This document shows positions 7,975 through 15,926 of a stretch of 64,000 bases of DNA, piece by piece. The translations under genes were made by a program, and so were the position numbers. Position 1 is the first letter of the stretch; each line of letters starts with the position of its first letter. Source of the DNA: DASXRA01 sp963737425 (GTDB taxonomy: Bacteria; Actinomycetota; Actinomycetes; Mycobacteriales; Jatrophihabitantaceae); the NCBI GenBank assembly GCA_963737425.1, contig CAVTSX010000009.1:124001-188000 (forward strand), read 5' to 3'. The notes under the pieces are model-generated. The model saw nothing but the letters and a program-made list of their open reading frames with translations. It did no database searches and was not told the origin of the DNA.

Positions 7975-9316
7975 CATCGATCAGCTTCGCGTCGCACTAC
8001 GTGAAGCAATGCCCGCGCTTCGCGCCGATCTCGACGCTCTCGTTCGGATTCCCTCGATCAGCGCCGACCGCGGTGCCACGGCCGAGGTGCACCGCTCGGC
8101 GAAGCTCACCGCGGACCTGTTCCGCGCGGCGGGCGCCGCGAGCGTCGAGATCCTCGACGACATCGCGGGTGGCCAGCCGGCGGTGGTCGCCAAGTACCCG
8201 GCGCCGCCCGGCAAGCCGACCGTGCTGCTGTACGCCCATCACGACGTCCAGCCGACCGGTGATCCGGCGGCCTGGGCCAGCCCGCCGTTCGAGCCCGCCG
8301 AGCGCGACGGGCGCCTCTATGGTCGCGGCTCGGCCGACGACAAGGCGGGCATAGCCGCGCACCTCGCGGCGCTGCGCGCGTTCGGCGGCAAGCCTCCGGT
8401 GGGCGTGACGGTATTCGTCGAGGGCGAGGAGGAGATCGGCTCGCCGCATCTTGGCGCGTTCCTGGAACGCCACCGCGACGAACTGGCCGCCGACGTCATC
8501 GTGCTTGCCGACTCCGACAATTTCGAGATCGGCCTGCCGTCTCTCACCACCAGCCTGCGCGGCATCGTGTCGGTCACCGTCGAACTGCGCGCGCTGACGC
8601 ACGGCGTGCACTCGGGCGGGTACGGCGGCGCCGCCCCGGACGCACTGACCGCGCTGTGCCGGCTGCTGGCCACCCTGCACGACGACGAGGGCAACGTCGC
8701 GATCGACGGACTCGTCACGGCCAAGGCGCCTGACCTCGACTATCCCGAGCCGAGATTCCGCGCCGAGGCAGCGATGCTCGACGGCGTCGGCCTCGTCGGC
8801 GAGGGCAGCATCGCCGAGCGGATCTGGACCAAGCCGTCGGCGTCAGTGCTCGCCATCGACGCCACTGCGGTGGCCGACGCATCCAACACCCTCGCCCCGG
8901 CGGCCCGCGCGAAGGTCAGCATCCGCCTTGCCCCGGGCGACGAGGCCCGGCAGGCGCAGGCGGCGCTCACCCGGCACCTTCAGCAGCACGTGCCGTGGGG
9001 TCTGCACGTCACGGTCACGCCGTCCGATCTCGGCCAGCCGTACGCCATCGACGCGCAGGGCCCGGCATTCGACGCCGTCCGGTCGGCCTACGGGCGGGCG
9101 TACGGCCAGCCGATGATCGACATCGGTGGCGGCGGCTCGATCCCGTTCGTCGCCGAGTTCGCCGACGCATTCCCCGACGCCTCGATCCTCATCGTCAGCG
9201 CGGGCGCCGACCCCGACTGCCGAGCGCACGGACCGGATGAGAGCCTGCATCTCGGCGACTTCGAGAACGCCTGCCTGGCCGAGACCCTGCTGCTCGCCGA
9301 ACTCGGCGGCGGCTGA
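7961..9316 (+). CDS. M20-family zinc dipeptidase
   Basis: A 451-residue cytosolic peptidase. The dinuclear zinc site is visible: His93 and Asp95 (YAHHDVQP), Asp126 (GRGSADDKAG), catalytic Glu157/Glu158 (EGEEEIGSP), an aspartate in VLADSDN and a C-terminal His in CRAHGPDE. The lid/dimerisation domain sits in the middle (about residues 200-320, with the ELRALTHGVHSGGYGG motif). Family members cleave dipeptides or deacylate amino acids. ATG 7961 is within the end of the DUF4916 gene. A perfect hairpin at 9334-9357 follows the stop. Confidence 0.93.
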   Translation: MSVADIDQLRVALREAMPALRADLDALVRIPSISADRGATAEVHRSAKLTADLFRAAGAASVEILDDIAGGQPAVVAKYPAPPGKPTVLLYAHHDVQPTGDPAAWASPPFEPAERDGRLYGRGSADDKAGIAAHLAALRAFGGKPPVGVTVFVEGEEEIGSPHLGAFLERHRDELAADVIVLADSDNFEIGLPSLTTSLRGIVSVTVELRALTHGVHSGGYGGAAPDALTALCRLLATLHDDEGNVAIDGLVTAKAPDLDYPEPRFRAEAAMLDGVGLVGEGSIAERIWTKPSASVLAIDATAVADASNTLAPAARAKVSIRLAPGDEARQAQAALTRHLQQHVPWGLHVTVTPSDLGQPYAIDAQGPAFDAVRSAYGRAYGQPMIDIGGGGSIPFVAEFADAFPDASILIVSAGADPDCRAHGPDESLHLGDFENACLAETLLLAELGGG

Positions 9317-9333
9317 GCCGGACCGCGGCTCGC

Positions 9334-9357
9334 GGCGCCGGTGCTTTCACCGGCGCC
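9334..9357 (+). terminator. Rho-independent-type terminator hairpin after M20 peptidase
   Basis: Perfect 10-bp stem GGCGCCGGTG / CACCGGCGCC with a CTTT loop, 17 bp after the peptidase stop. The short TTA tail is typical of actinobacterial terminators without a long U tract. Confidence 0.75.
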
Positions 9358-9394
9358 TTAGGCATGTGAGCATTGCATGTCGAAGGAGGCCGGA

Positions 9395-10021
9395 ATGGCC
9401 ACACCGAGTCCCTGGCCGATGATCCACGCCGAACGGGCAGCGCTGGCCGACGACCTGCGTTCGCTGACGAGCACGCAATGGGCCACGCGATCGCTGTGTA
9501 CCGAGTGGACCGTGCAAGAGGTTCTCGGCCACCTGAGCGCGACCGCCAAGATGACGCAGGCGCGATTCTTCCGCAAGCTGGCCGGTTCCAGATTCCAGTT
9601 CGACGCGATGTCGGCCAAGCTGGTCGCCCGCGAGACAGCCGGCTCGCCGGCCGACACGCTCGCCGAGTTCCGCGAACATCTCAACGATTCGACGTCGCCG
9701 CCGGGGCCGGTCGAGGCGATGCTGGGCGAGGTCGTGATCCACGGCGCCGACATCCGGCGCCCGCTCGCCATCGCACACCGGTACCCGCCGGATGCGCTCG
9801 TCCGGGTGGCGGACTTCTTCAGGGGTTCGAACCTGCTCATCGGCGCGAAGCGGCGCATCAGCGGCGTGACCCTCCGCGCGACGGACGCGGACTGGTCAAG
9901 CGGATCGGGCGCCGAGGTGACCGGCCCGATCCTGTCGCTGATCCTCGTCATGACCGGCCGCTCGGCCGCATTGACCGATCTGGCCGGCGAGGGTGTTGCG
10001 ACGCTGAGCGCGCGGGTTTGA
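9395..10021 (+). CDS. Maleylpyruvate-isomerase/DinB-fold family protein, paralogue
   Basis: About 208 residues, clearly related to the product of 6348-6983: PWPMIHAERAALADDLRSLT, CTEWTVQEVLGHLSA (His ligand) and GEVVIHGADIRRPL (Glu and His ligands, same E-x3-H spacing). The ATG at 9395 has AAGGAGG five bases upstream and is preferred to the ATG at 9377, which precedes that ribosome-binding site. Likely a metal-dependent, possibly mycothiol-using transferase or isomerase of unknown substrate. The two copies lie about 2.4 kb apart on opposite strands, suggesting an old local duplication with divergence. Confidence 0.85.
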   Translation: MATPSPWPMIHAERAALADDLRSLTSTQWATRSLCTEWTVQEVLGHLSATAKMTQARFFRKLAGSRFQFDAMSAKLVARETAGSPADTLAEFREHLNDSTSPPGPVEAMLGEVVIHGADIRRPLAIAHRYPPDALVRVADFFRGSNLLIGAKRRISGVTLRATDADWSSGSGAEVTGPILSLILVMTGRSAALTDLAGEGVATLSARV

Positions 10022-10027
10022 CCCGGC

Positions 10028-10297
10028 TCAGACGCGGATGACGCCGTCGTGCGCGTCCGGATCGTCGAACCATCGCCCGCCCGAACCGAGATAGCGAAAC
10101 CGCACCTCCTCGCCCGCGGCAACGGTCACGGTGACGCTCCGGGTGCCGTTGCTGCGGCGCACGAGCTTGTGCCGCCCGGGCGTCCAGTCATTGAATGTGC
10201 CGACCGCCGAGATCGGGCCGTCGTGGATGTCGTCGGGCAGCACGAGCTTGATCTTCGCCTGGCGGGAGTCAGGGGTCTCGAGAATCCGGATGGCCAC
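10028..10297 (-). CDS. Isoamylase early-set / CBM48-like small protein
   Basis: An 89-residue single-domain protein with the beta-sandwich pattern of glycogen-binding CBM48/early-set domains: AKIKLVLPDD, then SAVGTFNDWTPGRHKLVRR and EEVRFRYLGSGGRWFDDPDA. The GTFNDW and RYL..G.W.DD motifs are shared with AMPK-beta and branching-enzyme N-terminal domains. The GTG at 10297 has AAGGAG six bases upstream; the ATG at 10315 precedes that site. It lacks any catalytic domain, so it probably binds alpha-glucan or acts as a partner. It is convergent with the isomerase-fold gene, with only 6 bp between stops. Confidence 0.8.
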   Translation of the reverse strand: MAIRILETPDSRQAKIKLVLPDDIHDGPISAVGTFNDWTPGRHKLVRRSNGTRSVTVTVAAGEEVRFRYLGSGGRWFDDPDAHDGVIRV

Positions 10298-10405
10298 GGG
10301 CGTCTCCTTGATCAAGAAGCGGATACCTGCACGCTAGGCCCACGAGCGCCTTGGACGAAGAGGGCGCGGCGGCAGGAAACGCACCCGTAACCCGGGCTTT
10401 CCTCA

Positions 10406-11242
10406 GTGTTGGGGGCGCACCATGGCTGGGTGTTCGCCTCCCTCGCTCCCGCGCGCCGCCGGCTGGTGCTGGGTCTGCTCGTCGCGGTGGTGGCTGCGGG
10501 CGTCGCGGTCGGCGTCGCCGCCGCGATGGGCACCGACGACGGAGCCCACCGGGCACGCCAGCCAGTGGCGCAGGACGCGCCCGGCCCCGTGCTCCTCGTC
10601 CCTGGCTACGGCGGTTCGACCAGGTCGCTCGGCGTCCTCGCGGCCAAGCTGCGCGCACTGGGCAAGGACGTGATCATCGTTTCGCTGCCCGGCGACGGCA
10701 CCGGCGACCTGCGCGCTCAGGCCGAGGTGCTGGGCCGCGATGCGTCCGCGGCGCTGCGCCGCACGCACGCGCAGTCCGTCGATGTCGTCGGCTACTCAGC
10801 CGGAGGAGTCGTCACCCGCATCTGGCTGCGTGAACTCGGTGGCGCGCCCGTTGCGCGGCGGGTGGTCCTGCTCGGTGCGCCCTCGCACGGCACCGACCTG
10901 GCCGGTCTCGGCGCGCTGGTACCCGGCGCGTGCCCGCAGGCCTGCCAGCAACTCGAGCCTGACAGTGACCTGCTGGCGTCGCTCAACCGGGGTGACGAGT
11001 CGCCGGCGGGCCCCGACATCGTCTCGATCTGGACGACGCGCGATCAGGTGGTCGTGCCGCCGGACTCCGCGAAGGTGGACGGTGCGCTGAACATGACCGT
11101 GCAGAGCATCTGCGCAGCATCGGATGTCACGCACGCCGGCCTGCCCGCAGATCGGGTGGTGGACGCCGCGGTGGCCACCGAACTCGCCGCGGGCCCGCCG
11201 GTGCCGCTGAGCGCGAAGGACTGCGCGCGGCTCAACACCTGA
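10406..11242 (+). CDS. Exported or anchored class-2-type lipase (alpha/beta hydrolase)
   Basis: A 278-residue protein with an Arg-rich N-terminus and one hydrophobic segment (about residues 18-41), either a signal peptide or an anchor. The hydrolase domain starts with VLLVPGYGGS (oxyanion loop) and carries the nucleophile elbow GYSAGG (Ser131 counted from the GTG at 10406), APSHGTDLAG and a late His in SDVTHAGLP; an Asp/Glu candidate is in TTRDQVV. The pattern matches actinobacterial triacylglycerol lipase/esterase LipA-like proteins. The start is uncertain (GTG 10406 or GTG 10430); neither has a strong ribosome-binding site. Confidence 0.82.
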   Translation: MLGAHHGWVFASLAPARRRLVLGLLVAVVAAGVAVGVAAAMGTDDGAHRARQPVAQDAPGPVLLVPGYGGSTRSLGVLAAKLRALGKDVIIVSLPGDGTGDLRAQAEVLGRDASAALRRTHAQSVDVVGYSAGGVVTRIWLRELGGAPVARRVVLLGAPSHGTDLAGLGALVPGACPQACQQLEPDSDLLASLNRGDESPAGPDIVSIWTTRDQVVVPPDSAKVDGALNMTVQSICAASDVTHAGLPADRVVDAAVATELAAGPPVPLSAKDCARLNT

Positions 11243-11457
11243 CGCCTGGCGCACGGACGGGCAGGACAACGCGGGGCCTGTGACCACCGACAGGCAGGAC
11301 CTTGCGCCCTACGCCGTCATGTGAAGTAGTCGTTAATTTGATCTTGTCGCACAACTCCCGCAGACTCCGCCGACAACCGCGGTCACGACACCGGCGTGAG
11401 CGACATTTCCATCACAGACGACCCGATCGAGGTCACCGCCCCGTCATAGGGATCACG

Positions 11458-11495
11458 TCTGGGACCGGCCCGCCACGGGGCAGGCCGGCCCCAGA
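11458..11495 (-). terminator. Candidate terminator after the ABC exporter operon
   Basis: Arms TCTGGGACCGGCC (11458-11470) and GGCCGGCCCCAGA (11483-11495) pair over 13 bp with one mismatch, loop 12 nt. It lies just past the permease stop on the minus strand and between convergent genes, so it may also serve the lipase transcript. Confidence 0.55.
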
Positions 11496-11515
11496 CCTTG
11501 GGCTCAACGGCGGGC

Positions 11516-12331
11516 TCAGCTCTTGACGTCCTTGGTGGCGAAGTTTGCCCAGGCGGCGCCGAGCAGAACCACGACGTAGACGGCCTGTAACGCGACCCCG
11601 CGCTCGACATCGCGCCACAGGATCGGATCGCGGAACAGGTCGATGAACGACAGCCAGTACCGAGTGGGCAGATATGGCGACAGTGAGCGGGCCGCGTCCA
11701 GGGTGAGCAGCAGCGACGAGCCGATCAGGAAAGACATCGCGCCAAGACTGGCCGAGAGCGGCGAGTCGGTGAGCGTCGAGAGGAACAACGCCATCGCCGC
11801 GACGCCGAGCATCGAGAACGCGACGTAGCCGATCGTGACGATCGTGCGCCACACGATCTGGCCCGGGCTCAACGATGTGCCGGACACGCTTGTCACCGCG
11901 ACAGAAATCGACCCGTGGCCGAGCAGCAGCCGGCCGACGACATACCCGGTGCCCGCCACGATCACCACCGTGATGGCCACGAAGGCGAATGTGGCGACCA
12001 GCTTCGCGACGAGCAGCCGCGTGCGGCCCACCGGGCGGATGAGCAGGTAGCGAAGCATCCCGGACTGCGCCTCGCCGGCCACGGCATCGCCTGCGATGAC
12101 CGAGACGGCGACCGGCAGGAAGAGCGGCAGGACGATCGCGAGCGCAGCGACGGCGAACAGCGACCCGTTGGACAGCACTGCGGAAAGGAACGCAGGACCC
12201 TGGCCCGGACGCGGGCCGACATGCGTGATCGCGATGAGGATTGCCACCAGCGTGGGCAGGGCATCCAGCAACGCGATGGTCAGCCACGTTCGTGGCCGGC
12301 GGAACAGCTTGCGCAGTTCGATCGCGATCAT
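11516..12331 (-). CDS. ABC-2-type exporter permease
   Basis: A 271-residue integral membrane protein with six hydrophobic segments: one after the basic N-terminus (ELRKLFRRPRTWLTIALLDA), then pairs around residues 58-80, 110-135, 160-190, 195-215 and a last helix near 250. The cytoplasmic loop GEAQSGMLRYLLIRPVGRTR is the usual coupling region of ABC-2 transporters. Its start overlaps the ATPase stop by four bases (ATGA). With the ATPase and the LolA/RseB-like protein it forms a coupled three-gene unit; substrate not deducible. Confidence 0.88.
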   Translation of the reverse strand: MIAIELRKLFRRPRTWLTIALLDALPTLVAILIAITHVGPRPGQGPAFLSAVLSNGSLFAVAALAIVLPLFLPVAVSVIAGDAVAGEAQSGMLRYLLIRPVGRTRLLVAKLVATFAFVAITVVIVAGTGYVVGRLLLGHGSISVAVTSVSGTSLSPGQIVWRTIVTIGYVAFSMLGVAAMALFLSTLTDSPLSASLGAMSFLIGSSLLLTLDAARSLSPYLPTRYWLSFIDLFRDPILWRDVERGVALQAVYVVVLLGAAWANFATKDVKS

Positions 12332-13236
12332 GGCGTGTCCACCCGGTCAGAGCCGGGGCCGGTCACGTCGAGCACAACTTCTTCGAGCGTGCGCCGCTCG
12401 GCCGCGAGCTCGCTCACCCGGATGCCGTGGCCGACCAGCAGTGCGTTGAGGCTCGCCGCGTCCGCGCCGCGTACCACCAGGCGGTCACCGTCGCGCAGCT
12501 CGATCCGTCCGTCCAGCAACGCGGCCGCTGAACCCGCATCTGGTGTACGAACGATCGTGCGTCCGGTGGGTTGACGCAGCTTCGCAAGGTCGTCCTGCAA
12601 GACGAGCCGGCCTCGATCGAGGACGCCGACGCGGGTGCACATCTGCTCGACCTCGGCAAGCTGGTGACTCGACAGGAACACCGTGGTTCCCGCCCCGTGC
12701 AGTTGCAGGATGAGTTCGCGGATCTCGCGAATGCCTTGCGGATCAAGGCCGTTCGTCGGCTCGTCGAGGACGAGCAATTCGGCCTCGGCGAGCAGCGCGG
12801 CCGCCAGGCCCAACCGCTGGCGCATGCCCAGCGAGTACGCCTTCACCGGCCGCCGGCCCACGCCGCCGAGCCCGACCGTCGCGAGAGCGTCGTCGACCCG
12901 CGCCTGCCTCGTCCGTCGCGGCCGCCCCTTGCCACTCGCGTCGTACAGCATCAGGTTCGCCCGGCCGGACAGATGCCCATACGCCGCCGGGCCTTCGACG
13001 AGAGCCCCGACGCGGGGCAACACTCGCAGGGCCGCCTTCGGCATCCGTTCGCCGAACAGGTCGATCTCACCCGAGGTGGCGAGCACGAGGCCGAGGATCA
13101 ATCGAACCGTCGTGGTCTTGCCCGATCCGTTCGCGCCGAGGAATCCGTAGACGTCGCCCGCGCGCACTTCCAGGTCGACACCGTCGACGGCAAGCACCGA
13201 GCCGAACCGTTTCGTGAGCCCGCGCGTCGTGATCAT
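12328..13236 (-). CDS. ABC exporter ATP-binding subunit
   Basis: A 302-residue ATPase: Walker A GANGSGKTT (residues 34-42), Q-loop replaced by the VGALVEGPAAYGHLSGRANL segment, signature YSLGMRQRLGLAAAL (SLGMR instead of SGGQ), Walker B LLVLDEPTNGLDP and switch His in SSHQLAEVEQ. The C-terminal 80 residues form the accessory domain seen in bacitracin/lantibiotic-type exporters. The start ATG overlaps the preceding TGA by one base (TGATG). It should energise the permease encoded immediately downstream. Confidence 0.92.
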   Translation of the reverse strand: MITTRGLTKRFGSVLAVDGVDLEVRAGDVYGFLGANGSGKTTTVRLILGLVLATSGEIDLFGERMPKAALRVLPRVGALVEGPAAYGHLSGRANLMLYDASGKGRPRRTRQARVDDALATVGLGGVGRRPVKAYSLGMRQRLGLAAALLAEAELLVLDEPTNGLDPQGIREIRELILQLHGAGTTVFLSSHQLAEVEQMCTRVGVLDRGRLVLQDDLAKLRQPTGRTIVRTPDAGSAAALLDGRIELRDGDRLVVRGADAASLNALLVGHGIRVSELAAERRTLEEVVLDVTGPGSDRVDTP

Positions 13237-14333
13237 CAGCGGAACACCACACTCGGTGGCAGCTGCGTCGCCGCGCGCGCGAGTGTCTCCGGCGTGACCG
13301 TGCCGGTCAGCAGCCACGACGCGCCGAACGGGTCGGGATTGGTCAGCAGCAGGCTCAGCGGCCCGATCGTCATTGCGAGTCCGGCCGTCGTCTTGATCGC
13401 CACGCCCGCGAGTTCGGTGTTCAGCGAGGACGAGAGCCGGTCGGGCAGTGGCGCAGCTGCCAGCTCGGTGACGCCGACGCCGTAGATGCCGATCGAGCCC
13501 AACGACGGCAGCGACCGGTTGCGCGCCAGACCGGCGAGCTCGGCGGGCGGGGTCTGCGCACTGAACTGGTCGATCGCGGCTGCGATGTCCGGCTGGTTCT
13601 GGATGCGCACGTGCGACTGGCGTGGGCGGGTGAAGGCAATGGTGGCTGCCGGTGGCGTCCGCGGGGAGAAGTCGAGGAACTTGCTCGACAGCACCGGGCC
13701 ACCGGGCGACTTGCCGTAGACGTCCACGCGCACGGGCAGTCCGCTCGCGAGGTCGGCCCACACGTCGACGTGCCCGATCGTCGACACCGGCGAGTGCGGC
13801 GTGAGGCGAAGGCCGGGCACGCTGCGACCGGCAATCCGTTTCGACGGTAGCCGCGCGATCTCGCCGGGCGTCGCCTCGCTGAGCAGCCTGCGGCCGAGAT
13901 TCGGCGGCAGCAGGTCGCCCGAGATGGGCAGGCGCACGGCGACCGCTGTGCCCGGGCCGGTGAAGGTGGCGCGGTTGTCCTCGTAGTCCCAGGTCCAGCT
14001 GCCGCGGCGGGTGGTGTGCACATCGGATTCGCCGAAGAAGGTGATCGTGTCGACGCGCCATTCCGACGGGGCCCGCCACCACACGCGCATCTTCGTGGAG
14101 CCGCCGAACAGGTCACCGACCGAACTGAGTTGCCGGGTGACAGGCAACGCGAGCCCTCCGGACGACTCGGCGAATCCCGAGTAGGCCGCTGCTTGCGAGT
14201 GCGTGATCCGGGAGAGCAGCTCACCGGCCGGGATGGTGCTCTGGTGCACCGGCCAGGCACTGATCGCGGCCGGCATCGCGATCAGGACCAGCACGCCGCA
14301 CAGCACGACGAGCCATCGCCGGATGCCGACCAC
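13236..14333 (-). CDS. Membrane-anchored LolA/RseB-fold lipid-carrier-like protein
   Basis: A 365-residue protein with a single N-terminal hydrophobic segment (WLVVLCGVLVLIAMPAAISA) and an extracytoplasmic body. The pattern SGGLALPVTRQLSSVGDLFGGSTKMRVWWRAPSEWRVD, followed by WTWDYEDNRATF and VPGLRLTPHSPVSTIGHVDVWADLASGLPVRVDVYG, is the half-barrel seen in LolA, LprG-like and RseB N-terminal domains, which bind lipid or lipoprotein. The GTG start is tight against a GAGGA ribosome-binding site. It is translationally coupled to the ABC ATPase (TGATG), so it probably hands substrate to, or takes it from, the exporter. An anti-sigma regulatory (RseB) role is less likely because no anti-sigma gene is adjacent. 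Confidence 0.7.
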   Translation of the reverse strand: MVGIRRWLVVLCGVLVLIAMPAAISAWPVHQSTIPAGELLSRITHSQAAAYSGFAESSGGLALPVTRQLSSVGDLFGGSTKMRVWWRAPSEWRVDTITFFGESDVHTTRRGSWTWDYEDNRATFTGPGTAVAVRLPISGDLLPPNLGRRLLSEATPGEIARLPSKRIAGRSVPGLRLTPHSPVSTIGHVDVWADLASGLPVRVDVYGKSPGGPVLSSKFLDFSPRTPPAATIAFTRPRQSHVRIQNQPDIAAAIDQFSAQTPPAELAGLARNRSLPSLGSIGIYGVGVTELAAAPLPDRLSSSLNTELAGVAIKTTAGLAMTIGPLSLLLTNPDPFGASWLLTGTVTPETLARAATQLPPSVVFR

Positions 14334-14393
14334 TCCTCACCGTACGCCGCGATCGTGGACGACGAGGTGCGGGAAACCGTGGCGACTACGCCC

Positions 14394-14464
14394 GCAGGTG
14401 GGCACTTACGCCGCAGGTGGGCACTTCTAACTGCCCACCCACCACTCAACTGCCCACCCACCAC
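14394..14464. repeat. GTGGGCACTT intergenic repeat, copy 1
   Basis: Two direct GTGGGCACTT units (from 14398 and 14417) are followed by inverted CTGCCCACCCACCAC units. A 30-bp block (14397-14426) is identical to 44530-44559. It lies between the htrA terminator and the LolA-like gene, in its upstream region. Confidence 0.75.
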
Positions 14465-14513
14465 AAGGCACCGCAATTGAGGGGAAACGGCGCGCGAAGA
14501 TCCGCCCGTCAGA

Positions 14514-14558
14514 CGACAAACCCGCGACCGTCCACAGTGGACGGTCGCGGGTTTGTCG
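14514..14558 (-). terminator. htrA terminator, 22-bp perfect inverted repeat
   Basis: Left arm 14514-14535 and right arm 14537-14558 are perfectly complementary with a single-base centre; the core is CCGTCCACAGTGGACGG and the outer part includes GACAAACCCGCG. It begins 16 bp after the htrA stop. The same GTCCAC(A/T)GTGGAC core occurs at 4311-4323. Confidence 0.85.
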
Positions 14559-14573
14559 CAGCGCTGCGACTGG

Positions 14574-15839
14574 TCAGTCGGCCGGGCCGGCGGCGAGGGT
14601 CACCGACGCGCTGTGCGACTGGCCGGCCGAGTCCGTCCAGGTGACCGTGACGTGGTCGCCGGGCTCGTGCGCGGCGATGGCGCTCGACAACGCCTGCGCG
14701 GAGTCGATGCTCGTGTCGCCGAGCGCGGTGATGACGTCGCCGGACGCGAGGCCGGCCTGCGCGGCTGGCGACCCGTCGGCGACATCTGCGATCACAACAC
14801 CGTTGAAGGAGTCCTGCAGCCCGACGCCGAGGAACGCCGGCGTGCCGATGTGGATCGTGCTCGACTCCTGGCCCGACTCGATCTGCGCGGCGATCGACAG
14901 GGCACGGTTGATCGGGATGGCATAGGCGTCCGGCTGGCCGACGTTGGACCCGCTTGATGCCGCGGTGTCCATGCCAATCACCTTGTCCGCCGAGTTGTAC
15001 AGCGGCCCGCCCGAATCACCGGCCTGCACGTCGGCGTCGGTTTCGATCATGTCCGAGAGCGTCTCCGCGTTCGATCCGTTCTCGTCGCTCGCGGTCAGCG
15101 ACTGGCCGGTGGCGAGGACGCTGCCCGCGGCCGCACTCGGCGTGCCGCCACGACCGCCCGCGTTGCCGACTGCGGTTACCGCGTCGCCCGCCGACACCGA
15201 CGACGAGTCGCCGGTCTTGGCGGTCTGCAGCCCGGACGCGTCCTGCAACTGCACCACGGCTACGTCCTCGGTCGGATCGGTGCCCACGACGGTCGCGTCG
15301 TAGGTCTTGCCGGTGCTGACCACCGTGACCTTGATGCTGGTGGCCCCGTTGACCACGTGGTTGTTCGTCAGCACTTCGCCCGAGGAGGTGAGGATCATGC
15401 CGGTGCCGGCAGCCTCAGCCCCCTGGTACTTCAGCGAGGTGACGATGTCGACGACTCCCACCTGCTGCGCGGACGTGGCGAGCCCCGCCATCGCATCTGC
15501 AGCAGCCGGCGCGGCGTTCGAGCCGCCATTACCTGCCTGGCCCTGACCGGGCAGGACACTCGTGCCGCCGCCGGTCACGGTACTGACGCCGAACCCGACC
15601 GCAAGGGCGGCGGTGAGGGCGAGCGCGCCCGCCGCCAGGCGACGGCCGTGCCGGGCAGGACTCGGCTGGGCGGGCCACATCGGCCCACTCGGCTGGGCTG
15701 GCCCAGTGGGCGCAGCCGACCCAGTCGGCCCAGTCGGCCCGACCGGCTGGGCTGGCCCAGCCGACCCGACCGGTTGGCCGTAAATGCTCGGGTCGCCCCA
15801 CTGCGGACCTGAACCGAGCGGCGTTTGCTCCATTGCCAT
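14574..15839 (-). CDS. HtrA/DegP-type membrane-anchored serine protease with PDZ domain
   Basis: A 421-residue S1C protease. The N-terminal 65 residues are cytoplasmic and rich in Gly, Pro and Ala, followed by one membrane segment (about 67-92). The trypsin-like domain carries His161 (TNNHVV), Asp192 (DPTEDVAV) and Ser276 (GDSGGPL). A PDZ domain occupies about 330-415 (FLGVGLQDSFNGVVIADV, then GLASGDVITALGD). Such proteins degrade or refold damaged exported proteins. ATG 15839, preceded by GGGGG, is preferred to the in-frame GTG at 15851. The gene has its own terminator. Confidence 0.93.
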   Translation of the reverse strand: MAMEQTPLGSGPQWGDPSIYGQPVGSAGPAQPVGPTGPTGSAAPTGPAQPSGPMWPAQPSPARHGRRLAAGALALTAALAVGFGVSTVTGGGTSVLPGQGQAGNGGSNAAPAAADAMAGLATSAQQVGVVDIVTSLKYQGAEAAGTGMILTSSGEVLTNNHVVNGATSIKVTVVSTGKTYDATVVGTDPTEDVAVVQLQDASGLQTAKTGDSSSVSAGDAVTAVGNAGGRGGTPSAAAGSVLATGQSLTASDENGSNAETLSDMIETDADVQAGDSGGPLYNSADKVIGMDTAASSGSNVGQPDAYAIPINRALSIAAQIESGQESSTIHIGTPAFLGVGLQDSFNGVVIADVADGSPAAQAGLASGDVITALGDTSIDSAQALSSAIAAHEPGDHVTVTWTDSAGQSHSASVTLAAGPAD

Positions 15840-15926
15840 CAACCCCCACACGTTTTCGTTTACTAATACGAGTGGGCGACGGCGACCTGATCGCTATCTG
15901 AGGGTTGGTTGTGAGTCAGCTGAGCA

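Noticed and set aside
13236..14333. RseB-type anti-sigma regulator as the primary call
   Set aside because: No sigma factor or anti-sigma gene is adjacent; coupling to an ABC exporter fits a carrier better, though the fold is shared.
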